DNA of 13,356 nucleotides from Actinomycetes bacterium (lineage in GTDB: Bacteria > Actinomycetota > Acidimicrobiia > Acidimicrobiales > UBA8190). The translations under genes and the position numbers were made by a program. Below are positions 6,545-13,356 of the stretch, piece after piece. Where the stretch lies: contig JAJYAB010000019.1 of assembly GCA_021779775.1 (NCBI GenBank), forward strand, positions 1 through 13,356, read 5' to 3'. The notes beneath the pieces were generated by a model. The model did no database searches and was not told the DNA's origin. It was given only the letters and a program-made list of their open reading frames with translations. Numbering within the stretch: position 1 is the stretch's first letter; each line of letters opens with the position of its first letter.

Positions 6545-7759
6545 ATGCCTGTCGCCGCTCGGTCTTCGGACGTCCAGCCCGTCAGGGCAGCGCCGGCTGC
6601 CGAGCTTGGCACACCGGTCGAGGTTGGCAGCCGGTTCCATCACGTCGGGGCGCTCGACGGGCTGCGCGGGCTGGCGTTCCTGACGGTGCTGGCGTACCAC
6701 CTGATGCCGTCGCGGCTGCCGGCTGCCGGCCATGTCGGCGTCGACCTCTTCTTCGCATTGAGCGGGTTCCTGATCACCGTGCTGCTGCGGTCGGAGCAGG
6801 CTCGCTCCGGACGGGTGTCGTTACGGCGGTTCGCCGGCCGGCGAGCCCGCCGTCTGTTCCCCGCACTTGTCGCCTTCCTGACCGCCTACCTGGTGCTGCT
6901 GGCGTTGTTCGGGCGCCAGCCATGGTTCGGCGGGGTGCCCGGCATCTCCGGCGCTGCTCCGCCGCTCTCGCTGGCTGCTGGGTTGCACAGTGCTGCCGGG
7001 GCCGTCACCTACATGCTCAACCTGGGCATCGCCTACCACTGGGGATGGGCCACCGGTGCTCCGATCGGTCATCTGTGGTCGCTCTCCGTCGAAGGGCAGT
7101 TCTACGCGCTGTGGGGTCCGCTCGTCGCTCTGATGCTGTCCCGGCGACGCCTGGCCAGCTGGGCCCTGCCGGCGACTATCGCCCTGGGCGCCGGGTCCGT
7201 GACAGCTACCGCGCTGCTCTGGCACGGCGGGGCGGGAGCGGGGCTGGTCTACTTCGCCAGCTTCACCCGTGCCCAGGCGTTGCTGGCGGGGGCGGCTGCC
7301 GGCTTCGCGTGGCGGCCCGGAGCCTTCGCCGGCAGGCGGCGCCGGCGGGCGGCGTCCGCGGTGGCCACCGTGTCGGCCGGCTGGCTCGCCGTCGCCGTCT
7401 TTGCCGCCGGACGGCCGCTGCCGACATGGGCCGCCACCGTCGAGCTGGCCATGATCTCGGTGGCCGCTGCGTGCCTCGTGCTCGTCGTCGCCTCCCCGCC
7501 AACCGGCCGGGCCGCCGGGGGGTGGTTCTTGGGCTCGGCGGCGCTGCGCTACGTCGGCCGCCGCTCCTACGCCCTCTACCTGTGGCACTACGTCGTGCTG
7601 GCGTGGTTCCGAGACGAAGGGGCGCTCGGGTCGCTGCTGGCTGTCGGCATCTCCTTCGCCCTCGCCGAAGCGTCGTGGCGGCTGGTGGAGCGCCCGGCGG
7701 CGCGCTGGCACCGGGGTCGGCGCACCGCCGGGCGGGCGCCAGAGGCCGTCAGACGATGA
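6545..7759 (+). CDS. Membrane acyltransferase-3 family protein (OafA-like)
   Basis: A 404-residue integral membrane protein of the acyltransferase-3 family, whose members move acyl (often acetyl) groups onto envelope sugars, exopolysaccharide or peptidoglycan-linked glycans. The family start is clear: ALDGLRGLAFLTVLAYHL with Arg41 and the catalytic His52, followed by HVGVDLFFALSGFLIT. The second signature GHLWSLSVEGQFYALWG lies at about 175-191. Hydrophobic segments recur to near residue 380, ending with YVGRRSYALYLWHYVV and LLAVGISFALAEASWRLVE, about ten membrane helices in all. No SGNH esterase domain follows, so it is the short form. I chose ATG 6545 because in-frame codons upstream (to GTG 6488) look non-coding; GTG 6530, with a GGAG 11 bases before it, is an alternative. 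The substrate cannot be read from the sequence. The neighbouring dprE genes suggest an envelope glycan, but they lie on the other strand. Confidence 0.9.
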   Translation: MPVAARSSDVQPVRAAPAAELGTPVEVGSRFHHVGALDGLRGLAFLTVLAYHLMPSRLPAAGHVGVDLFFALSGFLITVLLRSEQARSGRVSLRRFAGRRARRLFPALVAFLTAYLVLLALFGRQPWFGGVPGISGAAPPLSLAAGLHSAAGAVTYMLNLGIAYHWGWATGAPIGHLWSLSVEGQFYALWGPLVALMLSRRRLASWALPATIALGAGSVTATALLWHGGAGAGLVYFASFTRAQALLAGAAAGFAWRPGAFAGRRRRRAASAVATVSAGWLAVAVFAAGRPLPTWAATVELAMISVAAACLVLVVASPPTGRAAGGWFLGSAALRYVGRRSYALYLWHYVVLAWFRDEGALGSLLAVGISFALAEASWRLVERPAARWHRGRRTAGRAPEAVRR

Positions 7760-10700
7760 CCGCCCTGGCCGCCTCGGGGGTGAGCGGCCGGTAGAAGAGG
7801 TACCCCTGTGCTCGGGTGCAGCCCAGGTCGCGCAGCACCTGGAGCTGCTGCTCGGTCTCGACGCCTTCGGCCACCACGGCCAGGCCGAGCTGGCGCCCGA
7901 GGCCGATGACGGCCGCCGCCACACTGTCGGCCTGGTCGCGTACGCCCAGGTCGTTGACGAAGCTCCGGTCGATCTTCAGGGTCGACACGGGCAGGCGGGT
8001 GAGATAGCCGAGGGACGAGTAGCCGGTGCCGAAGTCGTCGATGGCCAGGGTCACCCCGAGGCGTCGGATCTCGTCGAGGGTGTCGGCGATGGCGGCAGTC
8101 CGGGGCATGAGCGTCGACTCGGTCAGCTCGAGGCACAAGGTCCACGGGGGTCCCAGGTTGCCCACCGCCTGCTTCACGGCTGCCGGCAGCCCGCTGTCCG
8201 CCAGCTGGCGTCCGGACACGTTGACGTTCAGCACGAGCTGGCGACGCCGGTCGGTCGGCCTCCACGTGCCGACGGTCCGCGACGCCTCGTCGAGCACCCA
8301 GCGCCCCAGGTCCCCGATGAGCCCGGTCTCCTCGGCCAACCCGATGAAGGCGTCCGGGCCGATCAGGCCGCGCTCGGGGTGCTCCCAGCGGACGAGCGAC
8401 TCCACGCCGACCACCGTGTTGTCGGTCAGGTCGACGATCGGCTGGTGGTGCAGGCGCAGCTCCCCGCCGGTGATGGCACGGCGCAGCGCCTGCTCGAGAT
8501 CGAGGCGCTCGACGGCGCGTGTCCGCATGCCCGGGTCGAACAGCTCGAACGAGCCCCCACCGCGATGCTTGGCCCGGTACATCGCCACGTCGGCGTCGCG
8601 GATGACGTCGGATGCGGCGCGGTAGCCGGCGGCCACCACCACCCCGGCACTGGCGACGGGCTCGACCGTGCGGTTCGCCACGGCGACCGGGCCAGCCAGC
8701 GCGCTCAGCGCCCGGTCAGCCACCTCCACCGGCTGGCCGGCATCGCCGGTGCCTTCTACCACCAGCACGAACTCGTCGCCTCCGAAGCGGGCCACCGTGT
8801 CGGTGGCGCGCACCACGGAACGCAGCCGTGTCGCCACCGCGATCAGCAGCCGGTCGCCCGCCTCGTGCCCGAGGGAGTCGTTCACCACCTTGAGCCGGTC
8901 GAGGTCGAGGAACACGACGACCGGGGCCAGGTCGGGGGACCGGTGCGCCCGTTCGAGGGCCATGTCGATGCGGTCGATCAGTAACGTCCGGTTGGGCAGC
9001 CCGGTCAGAGAGTCGTGGGTCGCCTGGTGGGCCAGCACCGCCTCGCTCCGCTCGCGTTCGATGCCGATGCCGACCAGCCGGCATGCACGCTCCACGAGGC
9101 TGCAGGTGGTGTCGTCGGGCATCCCGACCTCGGTGCGGTAGAGGCTCACGGCGCCCATCGCCGGCCCGCCGCCAGGATGCAGGACCGGGAACGACCAGCA
9201 GCTCCCCACGCCGCGCTCCGCATCGAGCTCGTAGAACCGGGTCCAGGCCGGGTCATGGGCCAGGTCGGGCACCAGCACGGGCGTGCCCTCGGAGACGGCC
9301 CGGCTGTATGGGCTCGAGGACGTGTCGACCGGCATGGTGGCGATGGCCCGCTGGTAGACGCCGGGCAGGCTGGGGCTGGCCCGGAGCACCAGGCTCGAGC
9401 TCGCATCGCCCGGCACGGTGAGGTGGATGCTGCAACGCGCCGGGGATGCCTCGGTCTCCACCGAGCGCGCCACCGCGTCGAGGGTGTCGTCGAGCGGTGC
9501 GCCCCGGGCGATCATCTCGAGGATGCGGCTCTGGGCAGCCAGGGCCTTCTCGGCGCGGCGGCGCTCGGTGATGTCACGGACCACCACCACCACCCCGGCG
9601 ATCTCCGGGTCGTCCAGGAGGTTGTTGATGACGGCCTCGACGTGCACCCACCTCCCGTCGGCGGCCACCAGGCGGAGCGCGACCGGCGGGCCGCCTCCCG
9701 GATCGGCCATGATCTCGGCAGCGCGTTGCCCGGCCCGGGACCGGTCCCGGGCCGGGATCAGCTCGAGGAAATTCGTTCCGAGCAGCGACCCGTCGGGGTA
9801 GCCGAGCATCCGCTCGGCGGCCGGGCTGGTGTAGGTGATGGCACCCGCGGCGTCGAGCATGACGATGATGTCCGACACCTCATGGACCAGGGTGCGGAAC
9901 CGCCCTTCCCTCGCCTGCAGCGCCGCCGCTGCCTGCGCCTGCTCGGTGACGTCGGCACCTAAGCCGAGGACCCCGGTCACGGCGCCGGACTCGTCGAGCA
10001 GTGGTGATGCCCAGTGCTCGAAGACCAGGTCTCCGATCACCAGCGAGCCGTGCGTGGACTCGCCGACCAGCGCCCGGTGGGCGGTCGCCACGACCTCCGG
10101 CATGCGGGCAAAGATCTCCTCGACGGTGCGCCCGACCACGTCCTCGGGCGCGATGCCCAGCCTGGCCATGCCCTTGCCCTCGAACAGCACGACCCGGCCC
10201 GCGATGTCGAGGGCGAAGAGGATCAACGGGACGTTTGCCAGCACGGTCTGCAGGCGCGCTTCGCTGTCGCGCAGCTCCTGCATCGCCCGGTGCCGGTCGG
10301 TCACATCGTACGCGTGGACAAGCACTTCTCGTGGGATGCCGCTGGGGTCGCGCAGTACGGTGCTCGACGTGTCTGCCCACACCTCCATGCCGTCGTAGCG
10401 CCGCAGCCGGCGATCGGCGACGCGGGCACCGGTGCTGCTTCCGGCGGCGACGCTGGCCAGGGACTGGGTGACCGAGTCGTGGGTGTCGGGGGTCAGCAAG
10501 TCGGTGACCGGCCGGCCGACCAGGTCGGTGCCTCGCAGCCCGAAGAGATCGCCGAACGCCGGGTTGGCGGCTGCCACGATGCCGTCGAGGGTGAGGAGCG
10601 CGCTCCCGACCCCGGTCTCCTCGAACGCCTGGCGGAACCGCTCGCTGCTCTCGACGAGGCGCGCCTGGCCCCGGAGCCGATCTTCGTCGTGGTGCAGCTT

Positions 10701-11237
10701 CTCCCAGGCGTAGCCGATGTTGGCCACCAGCCGGCCCAGCAGCACGGTGACCCCGTCGTCGAAGTAGCCAACTTCGCCGGAGTACACGCAGAGCACCGCA
10801 CGGCTCGGGTCGGCGGCCACCAAGGGGAACGCCGCACCGGCCAGGAACCCTCGGGCGGCCGCCGCGGCATGCCACGGCGCCATGGCCGGGTCGGCGGCGA
10901 TGTCGTTGCAGACGACGGCCCTTCCCGTGTGGGCCGCCACGCTCGCCGGTCCGCGACCCTGGGCACGGTCGGTGCGCAGCGACACCCCGGCCTGGGGGAC
11001 GTAGTCGACACCGGATCCGGCCATGGCCTTCGGGACCAGCTCGCCGGTTCCGGCGTCGGCCATGCCGATCCATGCCATGCGGAGGCCGCCGACGTCGATG
11101 GCGATCCTGCAGGCTGCGTCGAACAGCTCGTCTGGGTGCGAGGCGCGCAGCATCACCTCGTTCGTCTCCGCCAGCATCCGGTAGAGGAGCGCGAGCCTCC
11201 TCCCCGGGCCGCCGGCGTTGTACCCAGCCCCTCCCAT
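7749..11237 (-). CDS. Multi-sensor c-di-GMP protein: GAF-PAS-PAS-PAS-GAF-GGDEF-EAL
   Basis: A 1162-residue protein that makes and/or degrades the second messenger c-di-GMP. Domains in order: GAF (about 25-185), three PAS domains (198-315, 325-435, 442-562, ending in DVTDR, DVTEQ and DITER), a second GAF (568-730), GGDEF (735-900) and EAL (905-1162). GGDEF is intact at 819-823, with an inhibitory RxxD site at Arg810-Asp813, so the cyclase is probably active and product-inhibited. The EAL signature reads ESL (946-948), keeping the glutamate; LNVNVS, LELTES, DDFGTG (1067-1072), LKID, AEGVE and QGYLF are also present, so the phosphodiesterase is probably active. No signal peptide or membrane helix is seen, so it is probably cytosolic. 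The frame opens at 11423, inside dprE2; I chose ATG 11237 because it lies past the dprE2 stop and eight bases after TAGCCT. Its 3' end overlaps the convergent acyltransferase gene by 11 bases. Confidence 0.94.
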   Translation of the reverse strand: MGGAGYNAGGPGRRLALLYRMLAETNEVMLRASHPDELFDAACRIAIDVGGLRMAWIGMADAGTGELVPKAMAGSGVDYVPQAGVSLRTDRAQGRGPASVAAHTGRAVVCNDIAADPAMAPWHAAAAARGFLAGAAFPLVAADPSRAVLCVYSGEVGYFDDGVTVLLGRLVANIGYAWEKLHHDEDRLRGQARLVESSERFRQAFEETGVGSALLTLDGIVAAANPAFGDLFGLRGTDLVGRPVTDLLTPDTHDSVTQSLASVAAGSSTGARVADRRLRRYDGMEVWADTSSTVLRDPSGIPREVLVHAYDVTDRHRAMQELRDSEARLQTVLANVPLILFALDIAGRVVLFEGKGMARLGIAPEDVVGRTVEEIFARMPEVVATAHRALVGESTHGSLVIGDLVFEHWASPLLDESGAVTGVLGLGADVTEQAQAAAALQAREGRFRTLVHEVSDIIVMLDAAGAITYTSPAAERMLGYPDGSLLGTNFLELIPARDRSRAGQRAAEIMADPGGGPPVALRLVAADGRWVHVEAVINNLLDDPEIAGVVVVVRDITERRRAEKALAAQSRILEMIARGAPLDDTLDAVARSVETEASPARCSIHLTVPGDASSSLVLRASPSLPGVYQRAIATMPVDTSSSPYSRAVSEGTPVLVPDLAHDPAWTRFYELDAERGVGSCWSFPVLHPGGGPAMGAVSLYRTEVGMPDDTTCSLVERACRLVGIGIERERSEAVLAHQATHDSLTGLPNRTLLIDRIDMALERAHRSPDLAPVVVFLDLDRLKVVNDSLGHEAGDRLLIAVATRLRSVVRATDTVARFGGDEFVLVVEGTGDAGQPVEVADRALSALAGPVAVANRTVEPVASAGVVVAAGYRAASDVIRDADVAMYRAKHRGGGSFELFDPGMRTRAVERLDLEQALRRAITGGELRLHHQPIVDLTDNTVVGVESLVRWEHPERGLIGPDAFIGLAEETGLIGDLGRWVLDEASRTVGTWRPTDRRRQLVLNVNVSGRQLADSGLPAAVKQAVGNLGPPWTLCLELTESTLMPRTAAIADTLDEIRRLGVTLAIDDFGTGYSSLGYLTRLPVSTLKIDRSFVNDLGVRDQADSVAAAVIGLGRQLGLAVVAEGVETEQQLQVLRDLGCTRAQGYLFYRPLTPEAARAVIV
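9729..9756. repeat. 28-bp perfect palindrome inside the GGDEF-EAL gene
   Basis: The 14 bases CCCGGCCCGGGACC are followed at once by their exact reverse complement. On the coding strand this spans from the last base of Ile494 to Gly503 in the third PAS domain (P-A-R-D-R-S-R-A-G). It could fold as a very strong hairpin or cruciform, or bind a dimeric protein, but could equally follow from the symmetric codons used for this Arg-rich loop. Confidence 0.9.
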
Positions 11238-11245
11238 ACTCGTCC

Positions 11246-11251
11246 AGGCTA
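11246..11251 (-). promoter_or_regulatory. Possible -10 box (TAGCCT) before the GGDEF-EAL gene
   Basis: TAGCCT on the minus strand ends eight bases before the ATG at 11237, so a transcript would begin at or near the start codon (leaderless). The only Shine-Dalgarno candidate is a weak GGACGAG touching the start. A TTGACC sits further upstream (11293-11288) but is too far away to pair with this -10. Cotranscription with dprE2 is the alternative. Confidence 0.3.
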
Positions 11252-11304
11252 CGCCTACCAGAGAAGTGATGGGAGAAGAAAGTTCGAGGTCAACCTGGTA
11301 GGCG
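11252..11304. repeat. 10-bp inverted repeat across the dprE2 / GGDEF-EAL junction
   Basis: CGCCTACCAG at 11252-11261 is the exact reverse complement of CTGGTAGGCG at 11295-11304, with a 33-base spacer. One arm lies in the last codons of dprE2; the other abuts the TAGCCT -10 candidate of the next gene. The position suits an operator or an RNA hairpin between the two genes. There is no U-tract, so it is not a classic terminator. An arm of this length can arise by chance. Confidence 0.45.
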
Positions 11305-12051
11305 GCGCCACAGTGCCTGGGGAAGCAACCGCAGGCCGGCGAAGACGAGGCGCAGGGGAGCGGGAGACCACACGACGCTGGCCCCCTTGCCCAGCCCGGC
11401 GACCACGTCGGCGGCCACCGCATCCGGCGTGGTCGCCATCGGGCCGGGTCTCAGGCCTTCGGTCATGCGCGACGCCACCCAGCCGGGCCGGACGATGGTC
11501 AGCGAGGCGCCGCTGCCCACCAGCGCGTCGGCCAGCCCCTGGGCGAAGCCGTCCAGCCCGGCTTTCGCCGACCCGTAGACGAAGTTGGCTCTCCGGACTC
11601 TGACCCCGGCCACCGACGACAGCACCAGCAGCCGGCCGTGCCCCTGGCGGCGGAGCAGGTCGCTGAACGCCACCAGTGCTGACGCGGGCCCGGTGAAGTT
11701 GGTGGTCAGCACCCGGGCGGTCGCCTCCGGATCGACTTCGTCGGAGATCTGGTCGCCCAGCACCCCGGCTGTCACGAGGACGAGGTCGACCTGGCCGAGC
11801 TGTGCTGCGGCCTTGCCGGCCAGCTCCTGGTGGCCGGCTACGTCGGTGACGTCGAAGACCGCGGTGTCCACCTGGTCGGCGCCGAGCGCCCGCAGCTCGT
11901 CGGCCACCGGGATGAGCGCCTCCGGGTCACGCCCGGCGAGCACGATGCGGCGCAGGCGCCGCGCCACCAGCGACCGCAGGATGGCCCGGCCGATGTCGGA
12001 GGTGCCGCCGAGCACCACCGCGGATTGGGGCATGCCCATGGCATCGTTCAT
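11290..12051 (-). CDS. dprE2: DprE2-type decaprenylphospho-2-keto-pentose reductase (SDR)
   Basis: A 253-residue short-chain dehydrogenase predicted to reduce the 2-keto intermediate made by DprE1 to decaprenyl-phospho-D-arabinose with NAD(P)H. The nucleotide-binding glycine motif is GGTSDIG (15-21); catalytic residues are in SSVAG (Ser145/146) and Tyr159-x3-Lys163. The stretch VRRANFVYGSAKAGLDGF (152-169) and the ending LRLVFAGLRLLPQALWRRLP closely resemble mycobacterial DprE2 (Rv3791, 254 residues), including the amphipathic C-terminus thought to keep it near the membrane. The ATG at 12051 overlaps the dprE1 stop (ATGA), with GAGAGGA five bases before it inside dprE1, so translation is probably coupled. 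A long frame runs upstream through dprE1, but it is a shadow there. Without the DprE1 neighbour this would be a general SDR; the pairing makes the assignment firm. Confidence 0.88.
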   Translation of the reverse strand: MNDAMGMPQSAVVLGGTSDIGRAILRSLVARRLRRIVLAGRDPEALIPVADELRALGADQVDTAVFDVTDVAGHQELAGKAAAQLGQVDLVLVTAGVLGDQISDEVDPEATARVLTTNFTGPASALVAFSDLLRRQGHGRLLVLSSVAGVRVRRANFVYGSAKAGLDGFAQGLADALVGSGASLTIVRPGWVASRMTEGLRPGPMATTPDAVAADVVAGLGKGASVVWSPAPLRLVFAGLRLLPQALWRRLPG

Positions 12052-13356
12052 GTTGGTCCTCTCATGGTGGGCGTCGGGTCGCAAAGGCCCAGCCGGCGCC
12101 CCAGGTCGGAGGCGAGCAGCCCTTCCGGGTCGACGGAGTGCCGGACGGCCTGCCACGCTCCGAGCCCCGGGTACATCTGGGCGAGCAGCTCGGGCCGCAG
12201 CCGGGAGTCCTTGGCCAGGTAGATCCGGCCGCCGGCGCCGGCCACCCGCCCGTCGAGCTCGTCGAGCAGCTGGCCGAGCCGGGCCGGGCCGACCGCCAGG
12301 TCGAGCGCCAGGGTCCACCCTGGGGCGGGGAACGACAGTGGGCCCCGGTCGCCCGGGCCGAAGCGCTTGAGCACGGCCAGGAACGAGGCGACCCGTTCTC
12401 CCGACAGGCGCTCGAGGACCCAGCGCACGGTGTCCTCGGCGCCGAACGGCACGACGAACTGGTACTGCACGAAGCCCCGCGGGCCGTACAGGCGGTTCCA
12501 TCCGCCGACGCCGTCGAGCGGGTGGAAGAACGAGGCGATCGACTCGGGGTGCCCGCTGCGGTGCCGCGGTGCCTTGCGGTACCAGACCTCGTTGAAGGCG
12601 GCCACGCTCCACGGGTTCAGCAGTCCCGCCGGCGGCGTGACCGGCACCTGCAGCCGGACCTGGGGGTCGTAGGTCGACAGGTCGGCCGCCGGCGACCCGG
12701 CAGGCAGGTCGCCCCGTGTCGCATGGTCGCCCCTGGTGAGCACCGACCGGCCGAGGGAGCGGCCACGGGCGACGCAGTCGATCCACGCCACGGAGTACCG
12801 GTAGCCGGCGTCTCCGGCGTCCATGAGTGCCATGCAGGCGTCGAGGTTGGGTGCCCGCTCGGTGTCGACCAGCATGGTCGGGGTCTCCACGCGCAGCAGC
12901 CGCACCGTGGCATCGGTCACCACGCCGGTCAACCCCATGCCTCCGGCAGTGGCCCAGAACAGGTCGGGGTCGGTGCCGGGCGTGATGCGCTGCGTGCCGG
13001 TCGCGGTCACCAGCGTCATGTCGTCGACGTGCGCGCAGAACGAACCGTCGACGTGGTGGTTCTTCCCGTGGATGTCCGCGGCGATGGCCCCGCCGACCGT
13101 GACGAACCGGGTGCCGGGGGTCACTGGCACGAACCACCCGTGAGGCACCAGCGAGCGCATCAGCGCATCGAGGCTGACCCCCGCGCCGACCCGCACCCAG
13201 CCGGCCTGCAGATCCGCGTCGAGCACGCGGTCGAGCCCCGTCCCGTCGACCACCAACCCGCCGGCGCACTGCGCTGCGTCGCCGTAGGCGCGCCCGAGAC
13301 CACGGGGGACGAGGGGGCGCTTGGCTGTCCGGGCCGCCTAGACCAGAGCCTCCACA
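12048..13356 (-). CDS. dprE1: DprE1-type decaprenylphosphoryl-ribose oxidase, interrupted by an in-frame amber codon; 5' end outside window
   Basis: An FAD-dependent oxidase of the VAO fold that oxidises the 2' carbon of decaprenyl-phospho-ribose, the first half of the epimerisation to the arabinose donor. Visible family features: the FAD-loop motif PRGLGRAYGDAAQ (near 13305), VPVTPGTRFVTVGGAIAADI, HGKNHH (substrate and flavin region), FWATAGGMGLTG, VWYRK, YGPRGFVQYQFVVP, RFGPGDRGPLSFP, YLAKDSR with the catalytic Lys, and MYPGLGAWQAVR. The Cys that benzothiazinones attack in mycobacteria is Ala here (codon 12308-12306). The frame runs to the window edge, where VEALV fits the family's N-terminal helix, but a TAG at 13340-13338 breaks it. 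The first start after the TAG is TTG 13256, which would remove the FAD-loop motif. The 3' end overlaps dprE2 by four bases. It is either a pseudogene, a sequence error or a readthrough case. Confidence 0.84.
13338..13340 (-). other. In-frame amber stop codon within dprE1
   Basis: TAG on the minus strand. Codons before it (GTG GAG GCT CTG GTC, V-E-A-L-V) and after it (A-A-R-T-A-K-R-P-L-V-P-R-G-L-G) are in one frame and together match the N-terminal helix and FAD loop of DprE1. A single base change (for example from CAG, AAG, GAG, TGG or TCG) would restore the frame. Confidence 0.8.

Noticed and set aside
6385..7794. 469-codon plus-strand frame overlapping the acyltransferase gene
   Set aside because: Longer than the real gene but Arg/Ala-rich with no motif; the other frame carries the acyltransferase-3 signatures and membrane helices.
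11238..11423. Upstream extension of the GGDEF-EAL protein to 11423
   Set aside because: The extra 62 residues lie mostly over dprE2 in another frame, are Cys/Pro-rich and unlike a domain; ATG 11237 fits the gap and the -10-like box.
10014..11603. 529-codon plus-strand frame opposite the sensor domains
   Set aside because: Antisense shadow of the GAF/PAS region; low-complexity, with no recognisable domain, and it crosses two minus-strand genes.
12052..13269. Upstream extension of DprE2 into a 659-residue protein
   Set aside because: The extra part is an out-of-frame reading of dprE1. The ATG at 12051 has a Shine-Dalgarno and aligns with the DprE2 N-terminus.
1..13356. CRISPR array, insertion sequence, prophage or tRNA/rRNA genes
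   Set aside because: No spaced repeats, transposase motifs, attachment-site duplications or tRNA-like folds were seen; the only tandem array is the 17-bp repeat at guaA, which has no spacers.

Overview
The window is about 70% G+C or more, and every large gene ends its codons in G or C. It holds GuaB3 next to GuaA, a UvrD1/PcrA-type helicase and a DprE1-DprE2 pair. Together these point to a high-GC actinobacterium. The style (VIPRP...APWA leader on the Nudix enzyme, multi-sensor GGDEF-EAL protein, decaprenyl-phospho-ribose epimerase genes) suits a deep-branching group such as Acidimicrobiia, but the class is an inference.

Layout, left to right. At 1-200 is the 5' end of a minus-strand gene running off the edge, possibly a YbjQ/UPF0145 protein, with a strong Shine-Dalgarno. 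A short divergent promoter region (201-303) separates it from a plus-strand block: Nudix CoA pyrophosphatase (304-1086), GuaB3-type IMP dehydrogenase-related protein (1181-2344), GMP synthase guaA (2385-3926), UvrD/PcrA helicase (3968-6304) and, after about 240 non-coding bases, a membrane acyltransferase-3 protein (6545-7759). Four perfect 17-bp tandem copies made from the last codons of guaA lie between guaA and the helicase gene. The plus block meets a minus-strand block head-on at 7749-7759, where two genes overlap at their 3' ends. Read right to left, the minus block is dprE1 (13356-12048, 5' end outside the window), dprE2 (12051-11290) and a 1162-residue GAF-PAS-PAS-PAS-GAF-GGDEF-EAL protein (11237-7749).

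How the genes fit together. guaB3 and guaA belong to guanine nucleotide synthesis (IMP to XMP to GMP) and probably form one transcription unit. The helicase serves DNA repair. DprE1 and DprE2 together epimerise decaprenyl-phospho-ribose to decaprenyl-phospho-arabinose, the arabinose donor for cell-envelope arabinans, and are translationally coupled by an ATGA overlap. The acyltransferase probably decorates an envelope glycan. The GGDEF-EAL protein makes and/or breaks c-di-GMP and has no visible membrane segment.

The most notable observations are: an in-frame amber codon near the start of dprE1, with homologous sequence continuing on both sides; alanine in place of the cysteine that benzothiazinones attack in mycobacterial DprE1; the 17-bp repeat array at the guaA stop; a 28-bp perfect palindrome inside the GGDEF-EAL gene; and a 10-bp inverted repeat in the dprE2/GGDEF-EAL gap. 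I saw no mobile element, CRISPR array, tRNA or rRNA. Apart from these points the region looks like ordinary chromosomal sequence, and I found no clear novel multi-gene system.
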